From assembly GCA_030528845.1 (NCBI GenBank), contig JAUMYC010000064.1, positions 1 through 11,298 of the forward strand: 11,298 nucleotides of DNA. Direction: 5' to 3'. The position numbers were made by a program, and so were the translations under genes. Within the stretch, counting starts at the first letter, position 1, and the number at the start of each line of letters is the position of its first letter. The DNA comes from Eubacteriales bacterium. GTDB lineage: Bacteria; Bacillota_A; Clostridia; Christensenellales; Aristaeellaceae. Below are positions 5,250-11,298 of the stretch, one piece after another. The notes beneath the pieces are model-generated. The model saw nothing but the letters and a program-made list of their open reading frames with translations, did not search any database and was not told the DNA's origin.

Positions 5250-7022
5250 TTACTGCACGTCAAAGGAGAAGATATGCGCGTCCGCCGCGCCCCAAGTCGC
5301 CGTAGGCACGAGGCGCACCGCGCTGCAGCGCGCCTGCAGCGGGATCTGACAGAGCCTGTGGTAGGAATTCTCCGCGCTGTAGAGCTCTTTCCATTCGCCG
5401 CCTACCCTGCCCTCGATGCGGAATGCCTTCGTCATCGTGGTCGGCACATAGAAATCGGGCATGTGGAACGGCTTGTTGCTGGTCATATTATGCCCGAAGG
5501 GCCTGCCGTCAAAGCGCGGCATGGTCTCTCGGTTGAGGTCGCTGTCCCAGATGATGCGCGCGAGGGAAACGTCCTTTTCCTCGCCGAAGTCGTATTCCAC
5601 GTACTCGCCCAGCGCGACATGCACGCCGTTGTCGCAGCCGCCGATGGGCCTGTCGAGGCCGTTGCGCAGGTTTTCGGCCGCCGGATCAGCACAGATGAGC
5701 TTCGCGGAGGCGGTCAGCTCGGGGATCTTGCGCACGTTGAAGGGCAGATAGCAGTCGTCGTCCATGAGGGTCTGCTTGAGCTGCGCAAGGTGCTCCTCAT
5801 ACACGCCGCGCGGGGTCGTGTTCTTTTCGACGGCGATCGCCGCGGCAACGCCCACGGCCTGGCCCATCGTGGCGCAGGTCGCCATGACGCGGGTGGAGCT
5901 CAGCGCGGTGTGCGTGGCGGAGATATTGCGGCCCGCGCAGAACAGATTGGGCACATTGCGGGAATAGAGGCAGCGATACGGGATGCCGTAGGGCGAGGGC
6001 GCGAAGGAGTTCACGTTGGGCGCGCCGTCGTTGTAGAAGCCGCGCGGGTCGTGGTCGTCCATGGGCCAGCCGCCGAAGGCGACGATATCCTCAAACTTGC
6101 CCGCGGCCTCGACGTCGCTCTGGCAGAGCACATGATCTCCCACATACCTGCGCGATTCTCGCTTGCCGGGCAGGATGCCCATCCAGTCCAGCCGCCAGTT
6201 GGCGTTCTTTTCCTTGTTTTCGGGGTCGTTTTTGACAAAATCCCACATGCCGTAGGCGATCTTGAGCAGCTCGTCGCGCGTGGTCTCGCTGTCGGCGATG
6301 GAATCGCCCATGCCGCCCAGCTCCATGTACCAGAAGTTCTCGTACATGCTCGAAAGGTTCGGCACGCGGCCCGGCAGATCCTTTTTCGTGAACTTATGCG
6401 CCCACTTGGGCGGGATGAACTCGCTGGGGCGGTCTTCCTCGCGGGCCTGGATCATGCAGGACATGCCCATGGTCTTTCCATCCTCGACCTCCTGCCCCAG
6501 CGCCTCGCCGAATTCGCTCTTGGCCTCGCGGCCCCAGCGGAACTGCGCGCCGCTGAGCGGAGCGAGGACGCTGTCGCCGGAGCAATCCGCAAAGAGGGCG
6601 GCCTTGATCGTATGGAACTGCTGCGTGGTCATCTGCCAGCCCGTGACGGAGGCGATCTTCCCGCCGTCCATCGCGCAGTCCGTGCAGGTGCAGTTGAGCA
6701 GCAGCTCGATATTCGGCTCGCACGCGGCGATCTCATAGAGGATGCCGTCCCAGATGGAATAGTTCTTGTCCGGGTTGCGATAGTAGTTTTCCATCATCAG
6801 CTCTTCGACGATGCCGGTCTCGAGGTTGTTGTCGCCGTGCGCGCCGCACACCCACATGCGCACCTCGCTCGAGGCGTTGCCGCCGAGCATGGGCCGCTCC
6901 TGCATCAGCGCCACCTTGGCGCCGTGCCGCGCCGCGGCCACCGCCGCGCACAGGCCGGAAAGCCCGCCGCCCACTACGCAAAGATCGACCTGATGTTCTA
7001 TGGTTTTAAATGTATTATTCAT
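5250..7022 (-). CDS. FAD-dependent oxidoreductase (PF12831 type)
   Basis: The 590-residue protein starts with a dinucleotide-binding fold: VVGGGLSG (G18-x-G20-x2-G23) and, after 18 residues, E42 for the adenosine ribose. G-G-N-A-S-S-E-V-R-M-W follows, a hallmark of the FAD_oxidored family. Near residue 375, F-C-A-G-R-N-I-S-A-T-H-T closes the FAD site. About the last 150 residues look like a beta-sandwich domain (ending RLVPTATWGAADAHIFSFDV), as in the two-domain members found in carbohydrate loci. There is no signal peptide. Substrates are largely unknown; oxidation of a sugar hydroxyl is inferred from the neighbours. ATG 7022 is chosen because AGGAGGTG precedes it by six bases; an upstream GTG would lie within that site. 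It is divergent from the NagA-like gene. Confidence 0.88.
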   Translation of the reverse strand: MNNTFKTIEHQVDLCVVGGGLSGLCAAVAAARHGAKVALMQERPMLGGNASSEVRMWVCGAHGDNNLETGIVEELMMENYYRNPDKNYSIWDGILYEIAACEPNIELLLNCTCTDCAMDGGKIASVTGWQMTTQQFHTIKAALFADCSGDSVLAPLSGAQFRWGREAKSEFGEALGQEVEDGKTMGMSCMIQAREEDRPSEFIPPKWAHKFTKKDLPGRVPNLSSMYENFWYMELGGMGDSIADSETTRDELLKIAYGMWDFVKNDPENKEKNANWRLDWMGILPGKRESRRYVGDHVLCQSDVEAAGKFEDIVAFGGWPMDDHDPRGFYNDGAPNVNSFAPSPYGIPYRCLYSRNVPNLFCAGRNISATHTALSSTRVMATCATMGQAVGVAAAIAVEKNTTPRGVYEEHLAQLKQTLMDDDCYLPFNVRKIPELTASAKLICADPAAENLRNGLDRPIGGCDNGVHVALGEYVEYDFGEEKDVSLARIIWDSDLNRETMPRFDGRPFGHNMTSNKPFHMPDFYVPTTMTKAFRIEGRVGGEWKELYSAENSYHRLCQIPLQARCSAVRLVPTATWGAADAHIFSFDVQ

Positions 7023-7051
7023 TTTCAGCACCTCCTGCGTATTCCTCCTTT

Positions 7052-7080
7052 ATTGTACAGCGTTCCTCTGCCAAATCCAA
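7052..7080 (-). promoter_or_regulatory. Probable promoter of the FAD oxidoreductase gene
   Basis: On the - strand TTGGAT (complement of 7075-7080), a 17-base spacer and TACAAT (complement of 7052-7057) precede the gene by about 30 bases. Two ribosome-binding-like sequences follow in the short leader: AAAGGAGG and then AGGAGGTG. Only the second has a start codon at proper distance. Confidence 0.6.
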
Positions 7081-7096
7081 TACGAGAACCCGCAAT

Positions 7097-7110
7097 ATTT
7101 CTGCAAAAAT
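7097..7110. promoter_or_regulatory. Candidate operator between divergent promoters
   Basis: ATTTCTGCAAAAAT is symmetric at 12 of 14 positions around TGCA. It lies between the two outward-facing -35 boxes (7075-7080 and 7122-7127), where one regulator could control both the oxidoreductase and the NagA-like gene. CCCG and CGGG flank it but are off-centre by two bases. Confidence 0.35.
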
Positions 7111-7121
7111 CGGGAATCGCC

Positions 7122-7151
7122 TTGCATCGCGGCGTCCGGATATGGTAGCAT
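7122..7151 (+). promoter_or_regulatory. Possible promoter of the NagA-like gene
   Basis: TTGCAT (7122-7127) and TAGCAT (7146-7151) are 18 bases apart, and the -10 is extended by TG at 7143-7144. The gene starts 50 bases downstream. The boxes are only moderate matches, so the assignment is tentative. Confidence 0.5.
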
Positions 7152-7201
7152 TTCCAAAAAGAACGCATGCCTGCGGGCAGCGCGAGCGGGAGGAATACAG
7201 C

Positions 7202-8350
7202 ATGACGAAGATCTTCGCCGAAAGGCTTTTGCTGGAAGGACGCTTTGTGACGGAACAGATCGTGACCATCGAAAACGGAAGGATCGTATCCATCGGACCG
7301 GGCAGCGCGCAGGAGGCGGACAGGAGCGCAAAGGTGCTCACGCCCGGCCTGTTTGACAAGCATAACCACGGGGCGCTGGGGTTTGAGGCCAACCACCCGG
7401 ACGGAGAAAAATGCGCGGCGTGGCTCTCTCTTCTGGCAAAACAAGGCGTGACGAACGTCCTGTACACCACGTCCACCTGCCCGGCGCCCGCCTCGGCGGC
7501 TGCATTGGCGTTCTGCGCGGAGATGATGCGGCAGCAAAGCGACGGCCTGCTGCCCGGCGCGCGCATCGAGGGCGCGCACATGGAAGGGCCGTTCATCAAC
7601 CCGGTGCGCTGCGGCGCGATGTCTCTGCGCTGCATCCAGCCGCCCACCATGGAGGCGTTTAACGCCAACACCGCCGGCCATGCCGGCATCGTGCGCGCGA
7701 TCACGATCGCTCCGGAGGTGCCCGGCGCGGCAGAGCTTTCCAAAGAGCTGGTGAAGATGGGCATCCGCGTGCAGGCGGGGCATACCGATGCTACCTGTGA
7801 ACAGGCGGAACAGGCCTTCCGCGAGGACGGCTTTTCCGGCGTAACGCATTTCTACAACGCCGCGCGGCCGCTCAACCAGCGCGACCCGGGCGTTCTGGCC
7901 GCGGCGATGCTGGAGGACGGCGTCAGCTGCGAGGCCATCTGCGATTTTATCCACGTCGCGCCCAAAATGCTGCAGCTTTTGATCCGCGCGAAGGGCGCGG
8001 AGGGCGTGTGCATGATCTCGGACAGCGTCTCCACCGCCGGGCTTCCCGACGGGCAATACGGCGACGTGACGGTGAAAAACGGGCGGAACCTCACCCCCTC
8101 CGGCGGCATCGCGGGCGCGGGCGACCAGATGGACAAGGGCGTGCGCGGCCTGCTCTCGCTGGGCTATGCGCCGGAGGACGTGTTCCAAATGGCCTGTGCA
8201 AACCCGGCGGACTATCTGGGGCTGGGAGATCAACTCGGCCGCATCCGGCCCGGCATGCGCGCGTGTCTGGCCGCATGGAACGACAGCTGGGAATGCGAAT
8301 GGAGCATGGTCGACGGCGCGCTCTGCGAAGGCTGCGCGGGACGGGCGTAA
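7202..8350 (+). CDS. nagA: N-acetylglucosamine-6-phosphate deacetylase-like amidohydrolase
   Basis: A 382-residue protein, normal length for NagA (amidohydrolase superfamily), which converts GlcNAc-6-phosphate to glucosamine-6-phosphate and acetate in the cytosol. Motifs in order: P-G-L-F-D-K-H54-N-H56-G, the HxH metal pair of two-metal NagA enzymes; H-M-E128-G-P-F-I-N-P; A-G-H194-T-D-A; T-H216-F-Y-N-A; D-F-I-H251-V-A-P; and I-S-D274-S-V-S-T-A-G with the catalytic aspartate. The substrate region differs from textbook NagA: GAM replaces the common GAH after EGPF, and ARPLNQRDPG replaces the usual segment after the second metal histidine. An altered acetamido-sugar substrate is therefore possible. 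GGGAGG at 7188-7193 sets the ATG. No clear terminator follows before the ABC genes. Confidence 0.85.
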   Translation: MTKIFAERLLLEGRFVTEQIVTIENGRIVSIGPGSAQEADRSAKVLTPGLFDKHNHGALGFEANHPDGEKCAAWLSLLAKQGVTNVLYTTSTCPAPASAAALAFCAEMMRQQSDGLLPGARIEGAHMEGPFINPVRCGAMSLRCIQPPTMEAFNANTAGHAGIVRAITIAPEVPGAAELSKELVKMGIRVQAGHTDATCEQAEQAFREDGFSGVTHFYNAARPLNQRDPGVLAAAMLEDGVSCEAICDFIHVAPKMLQLLIRAKGAEGVCMISDSVSTAGLPDGQYGDVTVKNGRNLTPSGGIAGAGDQMDKGVRGLLSLGYAPEDVFQMACANPADYLGLGDQLGRIRPGMRACLAAWNDSWECEWSMVDGALCEGCAGRA

Positions 8351-8524
8351 AGAGAAACTCTGCCCCGCCGCCGGGCATCAAAGGCCTGCGGACAGAAAAA
8401 AGGCAGATGTCAAAAATTCTTTACCGCAACAGGGGAACAAACTTCGCTTTCATGCGTCAGAATAGTTCTGCGGACTGTGAGCCGCATATCCTGCGATACA
8501 CCACCAAGGAGGTACAGATCGAAC
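8351..8524 (+). other. Intergenic region before the ABC transporter genes
   Basis: No gene, clear promoter or terminator is seen. The segment ends with AAGGAGGT (8506-8513), twelve bases before the ATPase start, slightly long for a ribosome binding site. A five-pair inverted repeat (TGCGG...CCGCA, 8469-8486) is too weak to call. Read-through from the NagA-like gene is possible. Confidence 0.4.
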
Positions 8525-9223
8525 ATGCTGCAGATCAACAACGCCGTGAAGAAATACCTCGGCACGACGGCCGTAAACGACGTCACTCTGGCGCTCGAGC
8601 ACGGCTGCACGGCTGCGCTGCTCGGCCCGAACGGCAGCGGCAAGACGACGCTGATGAAGATGATCGCCGGGCTGACGCGCCCGGACAAGGGCGAGATCCG
8701 CTTCGACGGGAAGCCCCTGGGCCCCGCGAGCAAGGCCGCCATTTGCTATATGCCCACGGAGAACTATTTCTACAGCTGGATGAGCGTGCGCGACGCCGGC
8801 CGCTATTATGCGGATTTTTTCAAGGATTTCTCCATCACCCGCTATGAAGAGATCCTCGCCCGCGAGGAGATCGACATGCGCAAGAAGGCGCGCGCCCTCT
8901 CCACGGGCATGCTGGCCAAGGTGAAGCTGGCGATCGCCTTTTCCCGCGACAGCCGCCTGACCATGCTCGACGAACCGCTCAACGGCATCGACATCCTCGC
9001 GCGCGAGCGCACGGTGCAGATGATCCGTGAGAACATCGGCAGCCGCACGATGCTCATCTCCACCCATCTGGTCGACGAGCTCGAGTCGATGCTGGACGTG
9101 CTGCTGTTCATGAAGGACGGCAGGCTCGTGCTCTCGGGCAGGCGCGAAGAGCTCTGCAAAGACGGCGCGACGCTGCTGGACCTGTACAGGCAGATCTACG
9201 GGGAGGTGCAGACCAATGCTTAA
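8525..9223 (+). CDS. ABC transporter ATP-binding protein (YtrB-like)
   Basis: The 232-residue ATPase has Walker A G34-P-N-G-S-G-K40-T-T, Walker B T-M-L-D149-E150-P, and H-loop H181 in LISTHLVDE. The signature loop is L125-S-T-G-M rather than LSGGQ. At the Q-loop, M-P-T-E-N-Y-F-Y-S-W-M-S-V has no glutamine at the usual spot. A similar FY-W-M-V stretch is typical of the small ATPases related to YtrB, which pair with ABC-2-like permeases. Such systems are usually exporters or stress-response units and often carry a GntR regulator upstream; none is present here. The start uses AAGGAGGT at 8506-8513. The gene overlaps the permease gene by eight bases, and the two certainly form one transporter. 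Confidence 0.9.
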   Translation: MLQINNAVKKYLGTTAVNDVTLALEHGCTAALLGPNGSGKTTLMKMIAGLTRPDKGEIRFDGKPLGPASKAAICYMPTENYFYSWMSVRDAGRYYADFFKDFSITRYEEILAREEIDMRKKARALSTGMLAKVKLAIAFSRDSRLTMLDEPLNGIDILARERTVQMIRENIGSRTMLISTHLVDELESMLDVLLFMKDGRLVLSGRREELCKDGATLLDLYRQIYGEVQTNA

Positions 9224-9980
9224 TCTGATCCGCTACGAATTCCGCAAGGCGCGCATCGCAAACTGCATCCTGCTCGCCCTCGCGCTGGGGCTGGAGGCCT
9301 ATTTCCTCATCAGCTACAATCTGCATGCCACCGGCCATCTGATCGCCGCCATCGTGCTTTTGACCATCAGCGGCTTCATCACGGCCCTCTCGGTCTTCCT
9401 CATGGGCATCACGGCCTATTCCAACGAACTCAAGCAGAAGACGAGCTTCCTGATCTTCATGACGCCCAACAGCGCCACGCGCATCATGGTCGCCAAGGTC
9501 CTCTATTCCGTGCTCACTGCGGCCTTCTTCGGCGCGCTGTACGTCGCCATGGCCATGTGGGATATCGACCTTCTCTTCCGCGCCTACGATTCCTACCTGT
9601 CCATCTGGGAGCTGGTCGAAGAGATGATGCTGGCCATGGGCTTTGACCTGACCACGCAGCTGACCGCCATCGGCATGCTGCTGCTCATGTTCTTCCTCTC
9701 GCTCATCTGCATCCTCACTCTGGCCTATTTCGCCGAGACGCTCTCCGCCACCATCCTGCAGAACAAGAAGGGCCGCGGCCTGCTCACCTTCGTCTTCTAC
9801 GCCGCTCTGGTCCTCGGTGTGGAATACGCGATGGGCAAGTACACGGAGATGATCAACCAGCACACCGCAAGCCAGAGCCTGTTCTCGCTGATCGCGCCCG
9901 CGCTCGCCGGCTATCTGCTCGTCGGCGTCGTGAGCACCTTCGCCAGCGCAAAGCTGCTGGAGAAAAAAGTAAGCCTGTAA
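9216..9980 (+). CDS. ABC-2-like permease, six membrane helices
   Basis: The 254-residue membrane protein has about six hydrophobic helices, near residues 16-34, 42-67, 93-113, 150-178, 190-206 and 222-245. The N-terminus (M-L-N-L-I-R-Y-E-F-R-K) and the cytoplasmic segment Y-S-N-E-L-K-Q-K-T-S-F-L-I-F-M-T-P-N-S before helix 3 are typical of ABC-2 permease relatives. No catalytic or substrate motif is visible, so cargo and direction are unknown. The ATG lies inside the end of the ATPase gene and follows GGGGAGGTG by seven bases, so translation is coupled. The NagB-like gene starts 35 bases after the stop with no terminator between, so it may share the transcript. Confidence 0.87.
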   Translation: MLNLIRYEFRKARIANCILLALALGLEAYFLISYNLHATGHLIAAIVLLTISGFITALSVFLMGITAYSNELKQKTSFLIFMTPNSATRIMVAKVLYSVLTAAFFGALYVAMAMWDIDLLFRAYDSYLSIWELVEEMMLAMGFDLTTQLTAIGMLLLMFFLSLICILTLAYFAETLSATILQNKKGRGLLTFVFYAALVLGVEYAMGKYTEMINQHTASQSLFSLIAPALAGYLLVGVVSTFASAKLLEKKVSL

Positions 9981-10015
9981 AGAAAATACAAACGAGCCAA
10001 GGAGGAGATCTTTCC

Positions 10016-10783
10016 ATGAAAATGCATATCCTGCCCGACGCAAAGGCGATGGGCGCGGCGGCGGCGAAGGAAGTCGCTCAGGCGCTGCGCGAGGCGATCG
10101 CCCGCCACGGCGAGGCGCGCATCGTGCTCTCCACCGGCGAGAGCCAGTTCACCATGTTCGAAGCGCTCGTGCAGCAGGACGTGGACTGGGCCAAGGTCGA
10201 AATGTTCCATCTGGACGAATACGTCGGCATTTCCGACCGGCACCCGGCCTCCTTCCGCAAGTATCTCAAGGAGCGCTTCATCGAAAAGGTCGGCCTGCAG
10301 AACTATCATTTCGTAGACGCGGACCCGGCCTGCATCCCGGCGCTGACAAAACTCCTGCGCGAAAAGCCCATCCACCTCGGGCTGATCGGCATCGGCCGCA
10401 ACGGCCACATCGCCTTTAACGACCCGCCGGCCGATTTTGACACGGACGAGGCCTATATCGTCGTGACGCTCGATACCGCCTGCCGCATGCAGCAGGTGGC
10501 CGAGGGCTGGTATCCGGACATCGACGCCGTGCCCTCTCAGGCCATCAGCATGACCTGCCGCCAGATCATGGCGTGCGAGAAGATCATCTCCGTGGTGCCC
10601 TATGCCGAAAAGGCCGACGCCGTGGCCGCGACTCTTGCGAGCGAAGTCACCAACGCCGTGCCCGCCACGCTCATGAAGACCCATGCGGACCTCACGCTCT
10701 ACTGCGACGAGGACGCGGCGGCCAAGGCCGATCTCGAGCACGTCGTCATGCCCGAAGGCCGCGCGTGCGAGATCTTCCGCTGA
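10016..10783 (+). CDS. NagB-like glucosamine-6-phosphate deaminase/isomerase paralogue
   Basis: The 255-residue protein belongs to the glucosamine-6-phosphate isomerase / 6-phosphogluconolactonase family (PF01182). F-H-L-D67-E-Y-V-G matches the catalytic base segment (Asp72 of E. coli NagB). I-G-R-N129-G-H131-I-A-F-N-D136-P matches the G-x-D-G-H-I-A-F-N-E-P loop, where E. coli has Asp141, His143 and Glu148. Here two of those acidic residues are changed, Asp to Asn and Glu to Asp. The phosphate loop is S-T-G-E-S-Q-F instead of G-G-T-P. These features mark a paralogue subgroup whose substrate may not be glucosamine-6-phosphate; I give no symbol for that reason. GGAGGAG at 10001-10007 sets the ATG. 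It follows the ABC permease and ends in a strong terminator. Confidence 0.83.
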   Translation: MKMHILPDAKAMGAAAAKEVAQALREAIARHGEARIVLSTGESQFTMFEALVQQDVDWAKVEMFHLDEYVGISDRHPASFRKYLKERFIEKVGLQNYHFVDADPACIPALTKLLREKPIHLGLIGIGRNGHIAFNDPPADFDTDEAYIVVTLDTACRMQQVAEGWYPDIDAVPSQAISMTCRQIMACEKIISVVPYAEKADAVAATLASEVTNAVPATLMKTHADLTLYCDEDAAAKADLEHVVMPEGRACEIFR

Positions 10784-10800
10784 AAAGACGCAAAAAAAGC

Positions 10801-10830
10801 AAAAAAGCAGCCCGCGAGGCTGCTTTTTTT
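10801..10830 (+). terminator. Strong rho-independent terminator after the NagB-like gene
   Basis: A perfect 12-pair stem (AAAAAAGCAGCC with GGCTGCTTTTTT, 10801-10812 with 10818-10829), loop CGCGA, and a run of seven T. The A-rich 5' arm means it could also work on the - strand. It closes the transcript that carries the ABC and NagB-like genes. Confidence 0.94.
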
Positions 10831-10863
10831 GCGCCTGTTTTTCGCCGAACGTCGGCTTACATA

Positions 10864-10892
10864 TTGCAAAACGGGCCGATTTATGTGATACT
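10864..10892 (+). promoter_or_regulatory. Probable promoter of the GHL6-type gene
   Basis: TTGCAA (10864-10869), a 17-base spacer and GATACT (10887-10892, preceded by TG at 10884-10885) lie just after the terminator and about 38 bases before the ATG. This gene therefore forms a separate transcript. Confidence 0.65.
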
Positions 10893-10930
10893 TTCTGCGT
10901 ACATTTCCACTTAAAAGGGGAGGTCCCGCC

Positions 10931-11298
10931 ATGCGTTTTCGTCAGGTACATCTGGATTTTCATACATCCGAGCACATCCCGGGCATCGGCGAGCAGTTCA
11001 GCAAGGAGCAGTTCCAGCAGGCTTTGATCGCCGGGCATGTGGACAGCATCACCGTCTTTTCCAAATGCCATCACGGCTGGGCCTATCACCCCAGCAAGGC
11101 CAACCGCATGCACCCGAACCTGAAGTTCGACCTGCTGGGCGCGCAACTGGAGGCCTGCAAGGAGATCGGCGTGAGGGCGCCGGTCTATATCAGCGCCGGG
11201 TTTGATGAAAAAGAGGCGCTGGAGCACCCGGAATGGCTGCGGGTGGATTTCGGCGCAAATTACAAAAACGAAGCCGGGCGCGCGGGCTGGCATCCCAT
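10931..11298 (+). CDS. Putative glycosyl hydrolase, GHL6-type, 5' part only
   Basis: The reading frame is open to the window end, so only the first 122 residues are seen. R-Q-V-H-L-D-F-H-T-S-E-H-I-P at residues 4-17 gives the first strand of a TIM barrel. H-V-D-S-I-T-V-F-S-K-C-H-H-G-W-A-Y-H-P and G-V-R-A-P-V-Y-I-S-A-G-F follow. This opening is what I know from the hypothetical glycosyl hydrolase family GHL6 (PF14871), whose members are often called alpha-fucosidase-like or beta-galactosidase trimerisation-domain proteins. The catalytic acids lie beyond the window. No signal peptide is present, so it would act inside the cell. GGGGAGG at 10917-10923, seven bases before the ATG, fixes the start. 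Confidence 0.72.
   Translation, partial: MRFRQVHLDFHTSEHIPGIGEQFSKEQFQQALIAGHVDSITVFSKCHHGWAYHPSKANRMHPNLKFDLLGAQLEACKEIGVRAPVYISAGFDEKEALEHPEWLRVDFGANYKNEAGRAGWHP

Noticed and set aside
5274..7148. Open frame of over 600 codons on the + strand opposite the oxidoreductase gene
   Set aside because: It runs antisense through a gene with clear FAD motifs, starts without a ribosome binding site and reads as Arg/Ala/His-rich sequence with no family pattern.
7025..8233. Open frame of 402 codons on the - strand opposite the NagA-like gene
   Set aside because: Antisense shadow of a gene with complete metal and catalytic motifs; it also covers the divergent promoter region.
8367..8398. Hairpin after the NagA-like gene as a terminator
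   Set aside because: The stem has internal mismatches and is followed by A rather than T on the + strand; the other strand has no adjacent T run.
8410..8524. Promoter for the ABC transporter genes
   Set aside because: CAGAAT (8458-8463) and GATACA (8495-8500) were tried as -10 boxes but have no acceptable -35 at 16-18 bases.
9911..11293. Open frame of 460 codons on the - strand opposite the NagB-like gene and the GHL6 start
   Set aside because: It spans a strong terminator and two genes with good starts on the + strand, and shows no domain.
1..11298. CRISPR array, insertion sequence or phage remnant
   Set aside because: No spaced direct repeats, transposase or integrase motifs, or terminal inverted repeats were seen on either strand.

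Overview
The window reads as a GC-rich chromosomal segment of a Bacillota (Firmicutes) bacterium, most likely a Clostridia-type gut or anaerobic lineage. The main pointers are two small proteins of families largely confined to Bacillota (DUF1292 and DUF896), strong AGGAGG-type ribosome binding sites, an elongator tRNA-Met with encoded CCA, and classical rho-independent terminators. A finer placement (for example Christensenellales-like) would be a guess. I see no phage genes, insertion sequence or CRISPR array.

Left part (1-5240): housekeeping and small accessory genes in short operons. A tRNA-Met with its own terminator is followed by a threonine aldolase / GNAT acetyltransferase pair on the + strand. 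Two small - strand genes follow, DUF1292 (with an unusual cysteine loop) and DUF896. A + strand group then holds a GNAT acetyltransferase with a cysteine-rich tail, a MazG-like pyrophosphohydrolase and a possible 27-residue amphipathic peptide, all overlapping or nearly so. The last operon has an HD-domain hydrolase and a metallophosphoesterase, overlapping by 4 bases and ending in a bidirectional terminator.

Right part (5250-11298): probably a carbohydrate / amino-sugar utilisation region. A FAD-dependent oxidoreductase (PF12831 type, - strand) is divergent from a NagA-like amidohydrolase (+). Then come a two-gene ABC transporter (ATPase plus six-helix permease), a NagB-like sugar-phosphate isomerase/deaminase with altered active-site residues, a strong terminator, and the 5' end of a GHL6-type putative glycosyl hydrolase that runs off the window. 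NagA would deacetylate an N-acetylhexosamine 6-phosphate and the NagB-like protein would act on the product. The oxidoreductase and GHL6 protein suggest that an unusual or oxidised glycan is processed. The variant NagB-like active site and the oxidoreductase company are the best leads for new biochemistry here.
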